From RI-153 sp963721725 (GTDB lineage Bacteria; Chloroflexota; Anaerolineae; Caldilineales; Caldilineaceae), in contig CAVRLX010000009.1 in assembly GCA_963721725.1 (NCBI GenBank), positions 124,001 through 188,000 of the forward strand: a DNA stretch of 64,000 nt, given 5' to 3'. Shown in pieces: positions 17,831-27,645 of this stretch (position 1 is its first letter; every line of letters begins with the position of its first letter). The translations under genes were made by a program, and so were the position numbers. The notes below the pieces were generated by a model. It saw only the letters and a list, made by a program, of their open reading frames with translations, was not told the origin of the DNA and did no database searches.

Positions 17831-19619
17831 ATGATGAAGAAAACTACCCAATTCACCGGGGCCATCATCCTGTTTGTTCTGATCAACATCGGATTGATTT
17901 CTCTGGTCGAGGCTGCCCCCGGCTTATGTCGGCCACAAAAAACGCATCGCTTTCGCTGTCTGGCGTTGTCATGACGGCTGACGGCCCGTGGATGGCGCAA
18001 CGGTGCGCGCGCAATTGGCACTGGAATCGACGCAGTCGGGGCCGGACGGCGCTTTTACGTTGACGGGATTATCGAGCAGCGCACCCGTGACGGTGACCGC
18101 ATGGGCCGCGGGCTATTACAATGGGATAGCAACAGGCATCCCCGGCGGCGATCCGATTACGATTGAGTTGAAGCCCTATTACGCCACCGACAATCCCAAC
18201 TACAATTGGTTTGCGTTTGAAGGGGTCAACGGCTCGGCCAGTTGTGGACTTTGCCACACAGCCTATAGCGAATGGCAAGCCGACGCCCACGCCCAGAGTG
18301 CCACCGATCCGCGCTTCCTTTCTGTTTATGCCGGGACTGACGTTCACGGTAATCGCAGTCCCGAACCGATCAAGAACAACCTGGGGATTCCCCAGCCGCC
18401 GGATCTGAGCCAGCCCTATTACGGACCGGGCCACGCCCTGGACTACCCGAACCGACCGGGCAACTGCGCCGCTTGTCACACGCCCGTGGCCTCGCAGATC
18501 GCCAACAAGCAGAACTGTGCGTGGTCAGGCTGCCATGCCTCTTCCGTGACAGAAGCCTCTTACGGCATTCTCGATCCGGGCGTCTTTCCTCTCGATCTGA
18601 AGGGCCACGCTGCCGAGGGGATTACCTGTGAGTTTTGCCACAAAATCGGGGATGTGATTCTCAACCGGGAGACTCAGCGACCTTATGAAGATATGCCCGG
18701 CATTCTTTCTATGAAACTGTATCGTCCCCGTGAGGGCAATGATATCTTCTTTGGCTCGTTAGACGATGTCTATCGCACCGATCTGCCCGTGTCACACGAT
18801 AGCTATTTGCCGTTGATGGAAGAGAGCGCTTTCTGTGCCGGTTGCCATTATGGAGTCATGGGGGGCGTGGTGGGGAACATGCAGGTGACGGGCGGTGTGT
18901 TGGTCTACAATTCTTATGGCGAATGGCTGGACAGCCCCTACAGCGATCCCGAAACGGGCAAGACCTGTCAGGATTGTCACATGCCCGCCGCCAGTGACTA
19001 TGCCCCGCAGCAGACACACTTTGTCTATCCTGAACGGGGGGGGCACGCACGCGATCCACAGCAGATCCACAACCACCAAATGGGCGGCGCCTCTGACGAA
19101 TGGATGCTGCAACACTCGGTGAGCCTGACGACAACCACCAAACTCATGCCGGGTCGTGTGGTGGTCAATGTTAACATTACCAACGACCAAGTGGGCCATC
19201 ACATCCCCACCGATTCGCCGCTGCGCCACATGATATTGGTGGTGGAGGCCAAAGATGCGGATGGAAATTTACTGGCCGCCCGCTATGGCTCGGTATTGCC
19301 CGAGTGGACAGGCAACTATGCCGGCCAGCGCGGCAAAGTCTTCGCCAAAGTCTTGCAGGATGAGTGGACCCAAGAGATGCCAACCGCAGCCTATTGGCGA
19401 CCTGTGCGCCTTGTCTCGGACACACGCATCCCGGCCCTGGCAACGGACCGCAGTGTCTTTGCCTTTACTTTGCCCGAGACTGACACCGCCGATGTCACTG
19501 TAGAAGCGCGGCTGATCTTTCGCCGGGCCTATCAGCAGCTTCAGGAATGGAAAGGCTGGACAGACCCGGACATTCTCATGGTTGCGGAAACGATTGAACT
19601 TTCTGTGAGCCAACCGTAG
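17831..19619 (+). CDS. Exported multiheme cytochrome c with carboxypeptidase-regulatory-like domain, frameshifted near 5' end
   Basis: A signal peptide (MMKKTTQFTGAIILFVLINI, then GLISLVEAAPG) opens the gene. After one missing base near 17921 the frame continues with SLSGVVMTADGP, and after a second missing base near 17990 with VDGATVRAQLALEST and the rest. Together these make a carboxypeptidase-regulatory-like beta domain. The main part holds haem-attachment motifs CGLCH, CAACH, CEFCH, CAGCH and CQDCH plus CAWSGCH (CX4CH), so up to six haems c, then a beta-rich C-terminal domain starting near HHIPTDSPLRHM. It should act outside the membrane in electron transfer. Its partner is unknown, and its place inside a peptide-transporter operon is odd. 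Confidence 0.8.
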
Positions 19620-19704
19620 GGCAAGGGTCACCGAGGAGAAGGGTTACTTTTCTCGGCACTTGCCATTTGCAACTTGCCATTCGCCAAACGGATAGTGAAT
19701 CAAC

Positions 19705-20796
19705 ATGAATGAACCAAACATCTCCAACCCGCAGTCTAAGGGTAACGTACAATTGGTCTGGCAAGAGCCGCCTGCCGTGCCAGACGAAGAGTATATTCTC
19801 GAAGTCAAAAACCTTAAACAATACTTTCCCATTCACAAAGGATTTTTGCAACGAGTGGTCGGACACGTCAAGGCTGTAGACGGCGTCAGTTTCCGGCTGC
19901 GCGAGCAAGAAGTTTTGGGCGTGGTGGGGGAAAGTGGTTGTGGCAAGACGACAACCGGGCGCTCTATTTTGCGCCTCTACGAACCAACCGGCGGCGAGGT
20001 TTGGTATCGTCGCTTGGATGGCACGCGCGTGAACGTGGTCGAGATCGATCAGAATGCCATGAAAGAACTGCGCCGCGAGATGCGTATGATCTTTCAAGAT
20101 CCCTTCAGTTCGTTGAACCCGCGCTTCACCGTCAAAGACGTGATTGGCGAACCGTTGATCATCCATAACGTGGCGCGTGGCCGCGAATTGGAAGATCGGG
20201 TGGCCCAATTGATGCGCAGTGTGGGTCTCAATCCCGACTATATGAGCCGCTATCCCCACGAGTTCTCCGGCGGGCAGCGCCAACGGATTGGTCTTGCCCG
20301 CACGCTAGCCCTGAACCCCCGCCTGATCATCGCCGACGAACCTGTCTCGGCGTTGGATGTTTCGGTGCAGGCCCAGGTGTTGAATCTTCTTCAGGAACTG
20401 CAACGTGATCTAGGGTTGACGCTGATTTTCATCGCCCATGATCTTTCGGTGGTGGAACACATCTGCGACCGCATCGCCGTTATGTACCTGGGGCGGATTG
20501 TGGAACTGGCCGGATCCGAAGATCTTCTGGGTCACCCTCTCCACCCGTATACCGAGGCGCTGGTCTCGGCGGTTCCCCCGGCGGACCCGGATATTCAGGT
20601 CAACCGCATTATTTTGGAGGGCGATATCCCCAGCCCAGCCAATCCGCCCAGCGGGTGTGTCTTTCATCCGCGCTGTCGCTATAATGACAACGACCGCTGT
20701 GTGCGCGAAGAACCTGCTCTGCGCGAGATTATTCCCAATCACTATGCCAGTTGCCACTATGCTGGCGAGTTGGACCTGCACGGGATAGGAAATTAA
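19705..20796 (+). CDS. Peptide ABC transporter ATP-binding protein (DppF/OppF type)
   Basis: Second ATPase of the transporter, 363 residues. Motifs: Walker A GESGCGKT, MIFQDPFSSLNP, signature FSGGQRQR, Walker B LIIADEPVSALD, switch His in FIAHDLSVVEH, and the C-terminal GCVFHPRCRY...RC cysteine cluster of the oligopeptide family. The N-terminal extension of about 30 residues before EVKNLKQYFP is usual for OppF. The cytochrome gene separates it from the permeases, but strand and spacing are consistent with one long transcript. Confidence 0.93.
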   Translation: MNEPNISNPQSKGNVQLVWQEPPAVPDEEYILEVKNLKQYFPIHKGFLQRVVGHVKAVDGVSFRLREQEVLGVVGESGCGKTTTGRSILRLYEPTGGEVWYRRLDGTRVNVVEIDQNAMKELRREMRMIFQDPFSSLNPRFTVKDVIGEPLIIHNVARGRELEDRVAQLMRSVGLNPDYMSRYPHEFSGGQRQRIGLARTLALNPRLIIADEPVSALDVSVQAQVLNLLQELQRDLGLTLIFIAHDLSVVEHICDRIAVMYLGRIVELAGSEDLLGHPLHPYTEALVSAVPPADPDIQVNRIILEGDIPSPANPPSGCVFHPRCRYNDNDRCVREEPALREIIPNHYASCHYAGELDLHGIGN

Positions 20797-20798
20797 CT

Positions 20799-21152
20799 GT
20801 GAACAAGCCAAATCGCCTCCTCGCCCTGTTAACCTATCTGATCCCTGTGGTTGTGCCACTCTATGTGCTCTTTGGCCGTCGGCGCGATCCTTTTGCCCTC
20901 TATCATGCCTCCCGATCCCTGGCGCTGGTGGCCGGCGCGATTATCACACCGCTGGTCTGGGCCGTAATTGCCTGGTTGCTCACCTGGATTCCCCTGGTAG
21001 GCGTTCTACTGGCCGCGGCCAGCTTTGCCCTGGTCTTGGCTGCCTACATAGCGATTATCTATGGCTGGATCAGTGGCATTATCGCCGCCTCCCAGGCCAG
21101 ACTTCAGCCTGTGCCAGTTTTTGGCAACTGGGGTGAGTGGTTTCTCCCCTAA
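20799..21152 (+). CDS. Small membrane protein, DUF4870/Tic20-like
   Basis: 117 residues starting at a GTG 2 bp after the stop of the DppF-type gene, with AGGA upstream. About three hydrophobic segments and the motif PFALYHASRSLAL resemble the F-x-x-x-HA-x-QSL region of DUF4870/Tic20-type proteins. Function is unknown. Tight spacing suggests translation coupled to the ATPase gene. Confidence 0.7.
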   Translation: MNKPNRLLALLTYLIPVVVPLYVLFGRRRDPFALYHASRSLALVAGAIITPLVWAVIAWLLTWIPLVGVLLAAASFALVLAAYIAIIYGWISGIIAASQARLQPVPVFGNWGEWFLP

Positions 21153-21256
21153 TTGTTGGATCATCCTTGCAGTGATAAAATTGATGGTATGGAGTTTGCC
21201 GGATATCCATCCGGCATTTATTTTGAGCGCCGTTAGCCGCATCACAAGGAGGAGAG

Positions 21257-22108
21257 ATGACCATAACAGCCACTGCTTGGCAAGACCGAGTGCTCAGTTC
21301 AGAAGATCGGGCTTTTTGGGAAGAGAACGGCTACGTAATCATCCCCAATGCCGTGCCCCAAGAAAACCTGGATGCCGTGATCGACGCCATTTGGGCCTTT
21401 CTTGAGACGGATCACAACGACCGCGAAGCGTGGTACAAAGCACCCATCAGCAAGGCTGGCATGTTGGAGATGTACCACTACCCGGCGCTGTGGAACAATC
21501 GCCAGCACCCACGCGTCTACGGCGCTTTTGCCGATATCTGGCAGCGCGAAGACCTGTGGGTGAGCATCGACCGCGCCAATATGAATCCCCCCGCCCGCGC
21601 CGATTGGGATTTCCAGGGCATGTATCACTGGGACATTGACACCAGCCAGGAGCCAATTCCCTTCAAAGTGCAGGGCGTGCTCTATCTGGCCGATACCCCC
21701 GCCGAGGGTGGTGGCTTTCAGTGCGTGCCCGGATTCCATCGCGAATTCTATGAATGGGTCAAAACGCAGCCGGCGGATCGCCATCCGCATCTGCCCGACC
21801 GTACCCATCTTGACTTTCAGACCATCCCCGGCAAAGCGGGTGATCTGCTGATCTGGCACAGCCTGTTGCCGCATGGAAATAGCCGCAACCGCAGCGATAC
21901 CCCGCGCCTGGCCCAATACATTACCATGTATCCGGCCCAGGAAGACGAAACCGCACGCCAGCAGCGCATCCAAATGTGGCAAGAACAGGCCCCGCCCGCG
22001 GGCAAAGCCTTCCCTGGCGATCCACGCGGCTGGGAACAGCAGCAGGGTCAGCAGGCAGAGTTGACTGAATTGGGGAAGAAATTGATGGGGCTGGTGCGCT
22101 GGGAATAG
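21257..22108 (+). CDS. Phytanoyl-CoA dioxygenase (PhyH) family protein
   Basis: 283-residue Fe(II)/2-oxoglutarate-dependent oxygenase. The iron ligands are visible as HWD (H124, D126) and a distal His in HSLLPHGNSRN (H206), with a following Arg in RLAQYI that should bind 2-oxoglutarate. The core VLYLADTPAEGGGFQCVPGFH is typical of PhyH proteins. The substrate is unknown; bacterial members hydroxylate very diverse small molecules. A strong AAGGAGGAG precedes the ATG. It may be linked to the sugar genes that follow, but a 350-bp gap separates them. Confidence 0.88.
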   Translation: MTITATAWQDRVLSSEDRAFWEENGYVIIPNAVPQENLDAVIDAIWAFLETDHNDREAWYKAPISKAGMLEMYHYPALWNNRQHPRVYGAFADIWQREDLWVSIDRANMNPPARADWDFQGMYHWDIDTSQEPIPFKVQGVLYLADTPAEGGGFQCVPGFHREFYEWVKTQPADRHPHLPDRTHLDFQTIPGKAGDLLIWHSLLPHGNSRNRSDTPRLAQYITMYPAQEDETARQQRIQMWQEQAPPAGKAFPGDPRGWEQQQGQQAELTELGKKLMGLVRWE

Positions 22109-22458
22109 CGATTATACTGTGCTTATCCCCAATGCAGAGAATGCCGTAATTGACATAGCAAAGTTACAGGATAACGTCCTCAACCCCGCTCACCGTGTAG
22201 AGCGGACACCAATCCCGTCTGGTTGCTTCGCGATTAGGCATGGGTGTAGAGGATGCGGAAGAACTTCATGATCTGCTTTTACGAGTTTGGTGACGTCCGA
22301 GGCCTAAGAGAATAAACTTGCTGACCACGGTCAACGTTACCAACTCGATTTTATGCTGAATTAGCAAGGGCGGCAGGCAACGCAAGAAATTGTACCGCTG
22401 GGCAGCCCTACCCTAACACTGTTCTGACAAAATTGACCCATCAAATGAGGAAAATTCT
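22109..22458. other. Gene-free stretch before GH4 genes
   Basis: About 350 bp without a convincing gene. A short segment near 22238 reads MGVEDAEELHDLLLRVW before a stop and could be a decayed coding remnant. I see no clear promoter. The last bases contain the GAGGA ribosome site of the GH4 gene. Confidence 0.4.
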
Positions 22459-23801
22459 ATGCCCAAAATTACCTTTATCGGCGCCGGGAGCATGGTCTTC
22501 ACCCGCCGCCTCTGCAACGATATTTTGCTCTCGCCCGCTCTGGCCGACAGCACCATCAGCCTGATGGACATTGACCCCACTCGGCTTAATCAGGCCAAAG
22601 AGATCGTCGAGGGCATTATCGAGCGCCGCGGCGGTAAAGGCCGGGTCGAAGCCACAACTGACCAACGTAAAGCGGTTCAGGACGCTAATTATGTCGTCAC
22701 CACCTTTCAATAGGGCGGGCTAGACGCCTATAAAATGGACATCGATATCCCGCAAAAATACGGCGTGGAGCAATGCGTGGGCGACACGCTGGGGCCGGGC
22801 GGCGTCTTCCGTTCCCTGCGCACCATCCCGGTGCTGTCGGATCTGAGCAACGACATGGACGACGTCGCGCCCGATGCGCTGCTGCTCAACTACGTCAACC
22901 CCATGGCCGCCAACTGCTGGGCCGTGGATGCGGCCACGGGCCGGCCGCATGTGGGCCTTTGCCACAGCGTGCAGGGCACCAGCGAAATGCTGGCCAGGTG
23001 GCTCGACGTGCCCTATGACGAGGTGGAATATCTCTGCGCCGGCATCAACCACCAGGCCTTCTTCCTCGAGTTCCGCCGCGGCAAGGAGGACCTCTATCCG
23101 CTGATGTGGGATGCCATCCAAAAGCCCGAAATCATGGGCGACGAGCCGGTGCGCATCGAACTCATGGAGCACTTTGGCTACTTCGTCACCGAGTCCAGCG
23201 GCCACGCCAGCGAGTACTCGCCCTACTTCCGCAAGAGCGCGCGATGGTCAACGACGAGTTGGTGCCGCGCTTCACCGATCCGCGCAACAGTTGGTATGAT
23301 CTGGGCCGCACCGGCGGCTACTATCGCCACTGTATCAACCGGCTGGGCAAATTTCCGGACGAATACGAAGAGGTGCGCGCCACCGATCCCGGCAACGAGC
23401 GCTCGCACGAGTACGGCTCGTGGATCATCGAAGCCATGGAGACCAACCACCCCATTCGCATCAACGGCAACGTGCCCAACCACGGCCTGATCGCCAATCT
23501 GCCCCAGGGCTGCTGTGTGGAAGTGCCCTGCCTGGTGGATGCCAACGGCATTCAGCCCACCCTTGTGGGGGCCATGCCCACCCAACTGGCCGCGCTCAAC
23601 CGCACCAACATCAACGTGCAGGAGTTGATCGTCGATGCTGCCCTCAGCGGCGACACCGACGCTGTCCATCACGCCGTCATGCTCGATCCGCTGACGGCCG
23701 CCGTCTGCACCCTGCCGCAGATCCGCAGCATGGTGGGCGAAATGCTCGACGCCCAGGCCCAGTGGCTGCCCCAATTCGCTCTGGAACGGGTGATGGCATA
23801 A
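22459..23801 (+). pseudogene. GH4 family alpha-glycosidase, interrupted by a stop and a frameshift
   Basis: Family 4 glycosidases use NAD+ and a divalent metal to cleave alpha-glycosides or alpha-galacturonides. The N-terminus has the Rossmann motif ITFIGAGSMVFTRRL and the metal-site motif GLCHSVQGT; AGINHQAFFLEF and SSGHASEYSPYFRKS follow. A TAG at 22711-22713 replaces the residue after VTTFQ, where the family usually has a hydrophobic residue before GG. Near 23238 one C is missing, after which the protein continues as RAMVNDELVPRF to the end. Both lesions are small, so this could be recent decay or sequence error. The intact paralogue is at 24953. Confidence 0.85.
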
Positions 23802-23805
23802 GAGA

Positions 23806-23962
23806 ATTCACCGCAAAGGCGCAAAGCGCACAGAGGATGGCAAAATGGAACGGGTTTTCGCAGATCTGTAAGGGGCTTCTGGAATCTGTGAAAATCCGCC
23901 AAATCCGCTCAATCAGTGTTCTATTTTCTTCTTTGCTCGTTTGTGTCTTTGCGGTGAAAAGT
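23806..23962. repeat. Dispersed CACCGCAAAG / ATCTG-type repeat
   Basis: The gap between the GH4 gene and the nucleotidyltransferase starts with TTCACCGCAAAGGCGCAAAG and ends with its inverse, TGTGTCTTTGCGGTGAAAAG. Between them is a diverged copy of the CGCAGATCTG...TCTGTGAAAATCCG repeat seen at 31965-32050 and 43022-43100. The nested inverted arrangement recurs at 43022-43200. Confidence 0.6.
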
Positions 23963-23975
23963 CTGGAGAAATCGT

Positions 23976-24819
23976 GTGGACCCGAAAGCGTTGTGGTCGG
24001 AAAAGCTGAAAACCTTCCTGCCCAGCTTTGTGCGGGAGCATCCGGTGCTGGCAGAATTTGCCGAGCGTGGCTCGTTTATTCTGCACGGTTCCACCTGTCG
24101 CGGCGTGGACGATCTATTTTCGGATCTCGACCTTTACTTCATGCTTTCGGAGGCGGATTTGGCTGAGTTTGATCGCCGGTCGCCCACACGCTTTCTAGAG
24201 TTTCACTTGGACGGCAAGCCCGGCCATCTCAACGCTTCGTCCGTGCAAGCGTTCGCCGAATGGATCGAGCACTGTGACATGCCCCATATCTCCGAGCTAC
24301 GCACGGGGATACTGATCGGCCATGGCGATCCCAAAGTGGCGGCGCTGTTGGAAAGGGCGCGCCGATCCCTATCCCCCACCGTGCGGGAAGCCTTCTTTTT
24401 TCATCACTACTTCCACATGCGCAACTTTCATCGGGCCGCCGACAACCCCATGCAACGAGGGGATGGCGTGGCGGTGATGCTCTCGGTTTCGCATACCATC
24501 GCCCACGCCCTGCGCGCCGCCCTTGTGTTGGACGGCGAACCCTATCCCTATGAAAAATGGCTGCGGCGTGAGGCAGCAAACCACCCCATCGGGCAGGCAC
24601 TCATGCCCCATGTGGAGATGATTCTTGATGCTGTGGCTGCGGATGCGTTGCGCCGGGCTGGCCCGGAAAAAGAGAACCCCCTTAGCCTTGCCCTGCGCCA
24701 GATAGCGCACCGTCCTAATCGACGCTGCCCGCAGTCAGGGCATCGAACAACCCTGGCTGACCTACTGGTGGCTCTACCTTGACCAGGGCAAGACAGCCAC
24801 GGTCGGGGTGCGCTGGTGA
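23976..24819 (+). CDS. Nucleotidyltransferase-fold protein, frameshifted near 3' end
   Basis: About 280 residues from a GTG start. The segment LHGSTCRGVDDLFSDLDLYF contains the GS...DxD signature of pol-beta-type nucleotidyltransferases, so it may transfer a nucleotide to a small molecule or protein. Conserved helical sequence with HHYFHMRNFHRAADNP follows. Near 24710 the frame changes: the natural continuation is VLIDAARSQGIEQPWLTYWW, ending at a TGA at 24817-24819. One extra C explains it. It lies between two GH4 genes, but I know of no functional link. Confidence 0.7.
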
Positions 24820-24952
24820 GAGGACGAAAGGCGAAGGATGAGAGGCCCTTGTCAACGTTCCTCTTTCGTCTCTCGTCCATCGTCCATCATTCATCATCCA
24901 TCGTCTTTAACCTTGTTCCATTCATTTCCCATCTCAAGGAGAATCCAACCCC

Positions 24953-26335
24953 ATGCCCAAGATTAGCTTTATCGGCGCTGGCAGCTTCGGCTTCACCCGC
25001 AAGCTCGTGCGCGACATTCTCACCTTCCCGCGCATGGAAGGCGCGACCATCACCCTGATGGATATCGACCCGGAAAAACTGAATTACATCGGCAAGGCTG
25101 TGCAGCGCATTGTCAACGAGGGCAACTATCCTGCCCAGGTCGAGACCACAACCAGCCGTGAAGACGCCCTCACCGGCGCGGATTACGTCATCGTCACCAT
25201 TCTGGCCGGCTCGATTGATGTCTGGCAGTACGACATTCTCATCCCGCAAAAGTATGGCATCGACACCAACATCGGCGATACCCGCGGCCCGTCGGGGATC
25301 TTCCGCGCCGCCCGCACCGTGCCGGTGATGCTCGACATTGCCCGCGACATGGAGCGCCTCTGCCCCCATGCCGTGATGCTTAACTACACCAATCCTATGG
25401 TCCTGAACTGCCGCGCCATCCAAAGCCAGACCAAGATTGTGACCACCGGCCTTTGCCACAGCGTGCAGGGAACCGCCGAAATGCTGGCGAAATGGATCGG
25501 TGCGCCGATGGATGAGATCTCCTACACCTGTGCCGGCATCAATCACATGGCCTGGTATCTGGAATACAAGTGGAAGGGCGAGGATGCCTACCCGCTCATC
25601 CGCCAGGCCATCACCGAGCGCGCCGAGATCTACAACGAGGAGCAGGTGCGTAACGAGATGTACCTGCATCTGGACTACTACCCCACCGAGTCCAGCGGCC
25701 ACCACTCGGAATACAATCCCTGGTTCCGCAAGCGCCCCGACCTCATTGAGAAATATTGCACCCACGGCACTGGCTGGAATCCGGGCGAGTCGGCCTATGT
25801 GCTCAAGCGCTATCGCGAGCGCGAGGCCAACTGGAGCGAGACAATCACCGAATGGCTCAACGACCCCGCGCCGCTGGATCTGGAGCGCGGCCACGAATAC
25901 GCCGCCTATATTATCAACGCGCTGGAGGGTGGCGAACCCTTCAAATACAACGGCAACACGTTGAACGATGGGCTGATCGATAACCTGCCCCAGGGATCGT
26001 GTGTGGAAGTGCCGGTGTGGGCCAGCAAAGATGGCCTGGAAGCGGTACGTGTAGGGGCGCTGCCTGCGTCGGTGGCACTGCTCACGGGCATCAACGCCCA
26101 GATCGAAGAACTGGCGATTGAGGGCATTCTTGAGGGGGATCCGCGCAAGATCTTCCACGCCATCGCCCACGATCCGCTGACGGCGGCGGTGCTCAGCCTG
26201 GCCGAGATTCGCCAGATGGTGGACGAGATGTTGGAGCAGAACCGAGATTACCTGCCCACCTTCAACCACTTCACCGTGGAAGGGGATCGCCCCATGCACC
26301 TGCTCGAACAGCGGGAGATGGTGGCGGCGGATTAG
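24953..26335 (+). CDS. GH4 family alpha-glycosidase (MelA/LplD-like), intact
   Basis: 460-residue NAD+- and metal-dependent glycosidase. Motifs: ISFIGAGSFGFTRKLVRDIL (NAD binding), TLMDIDPEKL, IPQKYGIDTNIGDTRGPSG, MLNYTNPMVLNC, GLCHSVQGTAEML (metal Cys/His), TCAGINHMAWYLEY and SSGHHSEYNPWFRKR. The family includes alpha-galactosidases (MelA), alpha-galacturonidases and alpha-glucosidases, and I cannot choose between the first two by eye. It is about 55% identical by eye to the broken copy at 22459, suggesting duplication or paired specificities. The start follows AAGGAGAATCC. Confidence 0.92.
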   Translation: MPKISFIGAGSFGFTRKLVRDILTFPRMEGATITLMDIDPEKLNYIGKAVQRIVNEGNYPAQVETTTSREDALTGADYVIVTILAGSIDVWQYDILIPQKYGIDTNIGDTRGPSGIFRAARTVPVMLDIARDMERLCPHAVMLNYTNPMVLNCRAIQSQTKIVTTGLCHSVQGTAEMLAKWIGAPMDEISYTCAGINHMAWYLEYKWKGEDAYPLIRQAITERAEIYNEEQVRNEMYLHLDYYPTESSGHHSEYNPWFRKRPDLIEKYCTHGTGWNPGESAYVLKRYREREANWSETITEWLNDPAPLDLERGHEYAAYIINALEGGEPFKYNGNTLNDGLIDNLPQGSCVEVPVWASKDGLEAVRVGALPASVALLTGINAQIEELAIEGILEGDPRKIFHAIAHDPLTAAVLSLAEIRQMVDEMLEQNRDYLPTFNHFTVEGDRPMHLLEQREMVAAD

Positions 26336-26355
26336 GGGTACTGTGTAGAGGGTCC

Positions 26356-26389
26356 AACGGCCAGGGAGAGCGTTCTCCCTGGCCGTTTT
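26356..26389 (+). terminator. Rho-independent terminator after GH4 gene
   Basis: Stem AACGGCCAGGGAGA / TCTCCCTGGCCGTT with a 4-nt loop followed by TTC. It ends the transcription unit carrying the GH4 genes. Confidence 0.85.
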
Positions 26390-26479
26390 CAATTGAACGT
26401 TTTGTAGTGAAGTGTTTGGCGTGTGATTTTCGGGTATACTGTAGATAGGTATTTCTAGATATTTTACATGGAGAATAAG

Positions 26480-26698
26480 ATGCAAGCCATTGAGTTTCAG
26501 GCTACGGTAAAGGAAGATGGGCGGATTGACATTCCACCCGCCTACCGACCTCAGGTAAAAGGCACAGTTCGTGTCATTATTCTTACAGAGACCTCGGCTG
26601 CGGAGCCATCTATCCTTCAGCGACTTCTAGAAAACCCACGAAAAATTGAAGCTTTTACGCCTCTGACGCGCGAAGAGATCTATAATCGTAATCAGTGA
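26480..26698 (+). CDS. AbrB/VapB-like antitoxin
   Basis: 72 residues beginning MQAIEFQATVKEDGRIDIPP, a swapped-hairpin AbrB-like DNA-binding N-terminus, followed by a charged C-terminal tail (PLTREEIYNRNQ) that would bind the toxin. An earlier ATG at 26468 exists, but GGAG sits 6 nt before the one at 26480. It is 10 bp upstream of the PIN-domain gene, so the two are a type II toxin-antitoxin pair. A TATACT box near 26436 is a plausible -10 element. Confidence 0.8.
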   Translation: MQAIEFQATVKEDGRIDIPPAYRPQVKGTVRVIILTETSAAEPSILQRLLENPRKIEAFTPLTREEIYNRNQ

Positions 26699-26708
26699 GG
26701 ATTTTCTG

Positions 26709-27161
26709 GTGAATTTAAATCCTGCTCTGTCTCCATGCTTTATTGATAGCAATGTCTGGATCTATGCCCTTACTATGCAGCCAGATGAAGCAAGCCAAGT
26801 CAAAACACAACAAGCTCAGGCAGTGATTGCTTCTCATAAAGTTATTTGCGTGAGTACCCAGGTTATCAATGAGGTTTGCCTCAATCTGCTTCGCAAGGCA
26901 AGGTTTTCTGAAGCGGAGGTTCGCGCAATCGCAGATGATTTCTTTAAACAGTATTCAGTGGTTCCTATTGGACAAGATACTATCCGACGTGCTTCTCACC
27001 TGCGAGAACGACATTCACTTTCATTCTGGGATAGTCTAATTTTTGCCTGCACCATTGAGAGCGGTAGTGCTCTTCTTTATTCAGAGGATATGCAGGATAG
27101 ATTTCAACTAGATGGCGTGACTGTGATTAACCCTTTCAGTGCGGTTAAATCTGAGAAATAG
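26709..27161 (+). CDS. PIN-domain ribonuclease toxin (VapC-like)
   Basis: 150 residues from a GTG start. PIN acidic residues are visible: D in CFIDSNVWIYAL, E in VINEVCLNLL, D in SFWDSLIFACTIE and D/E in LLYSEDMQD. VapC-type toxins cleave RNA, and the antitoxin upstream should restrain it. The set of acidic residues appears complete, so the toxin is probably active. Confidence 0.88.
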   Translation: MNLNPALSPCFIDSNVWIYALTMQPDEASQVKTQQAQAVIASHKVICVSTQVINEVCLNLLRKARFSEAEVRAIADDFFKQYSVVPIGQDTIRRASHLRERHSLSFWDSLIFACTIESGSALLYSEDMQDRFQLDGVTVINPFSAVKSEK

Positions 27162-27197
27162 TGCTTGGCTTTTTGAGGTATCAGTTGAGAAGCTGCT

Positions 27198-27629
27198 GTG
27201 GATGACAAACTAACAGTTCAGCTTGAGGGGCAAACGTATATTTGGGCAGAGGGAGAGTGGTACGAGCGGGAATGCTACCAACTAGCGCCCCGTGAGGTGG
27301 CTGAAACTCTAAATCGGATGGTGTGCAACACACCTGATCCGTACCGTGTTCAGAATGTGCTGCGCTTTGTTGGGCGTTGTTTGCTCAATTTTTTTCCGAG
27401 CTTTTTCGCTATGTATGGACCATTTATCGTGATTTGGTTTGATCGGAATCCGGAGTACACGCTGAAGTGGTTAGATGCGTTTTGGATACCTGCATGGGTC
27501 GGTTTACTCGTGCTTGTTAATGCTTCAACCAACCCCGTTGTTGTGCTAGGTCGACATCCCAATAGGAGACGATTACAGTGGTTGTCAAACTTTGGTATTT
27601 TTGGTCTGACAGTCGGGATCAATATATAG
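27198..27629 (+). CDS. Hypothetical protein with two membrane segments
   Basis: 143 residues from a GTG start. It begins with a polar domain (QLEGQTYIWAEGEWYE, a Trp/Tyr-rich beta hairpin) and ends with two hydrophobic segments around NFFPSFFAMYGPFIVIWF and FWIPAWVGLLVLVNA. I do not recognise the family. It lies just after the PIN toxin and converges on hicB, so it may be cargo of the toxin-antitoxin island. Confidence 0.55.
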   Translation: MDDKLTVQLEGQTYIWAEGEWYERECYQLAPREVAETLNRMVCNTPDPYRVQNVLRFVGRCLLNFFPSFFAMYGPFIVIWFDRNPEYTLKWLDAFWIPAWVGLLVLVNASTNPVVVLGRHPNRRRLQWLSNFGIFGLTVGINI

Positions 27630-27645
27630 GTGTGGATTGGGTTGA

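Noticed and set aside
24887..26485. 532-codon antisense frame opposite the intact GH4 gene
   Set aside because: Artefact of strong third-position bias in the GH4 gene.
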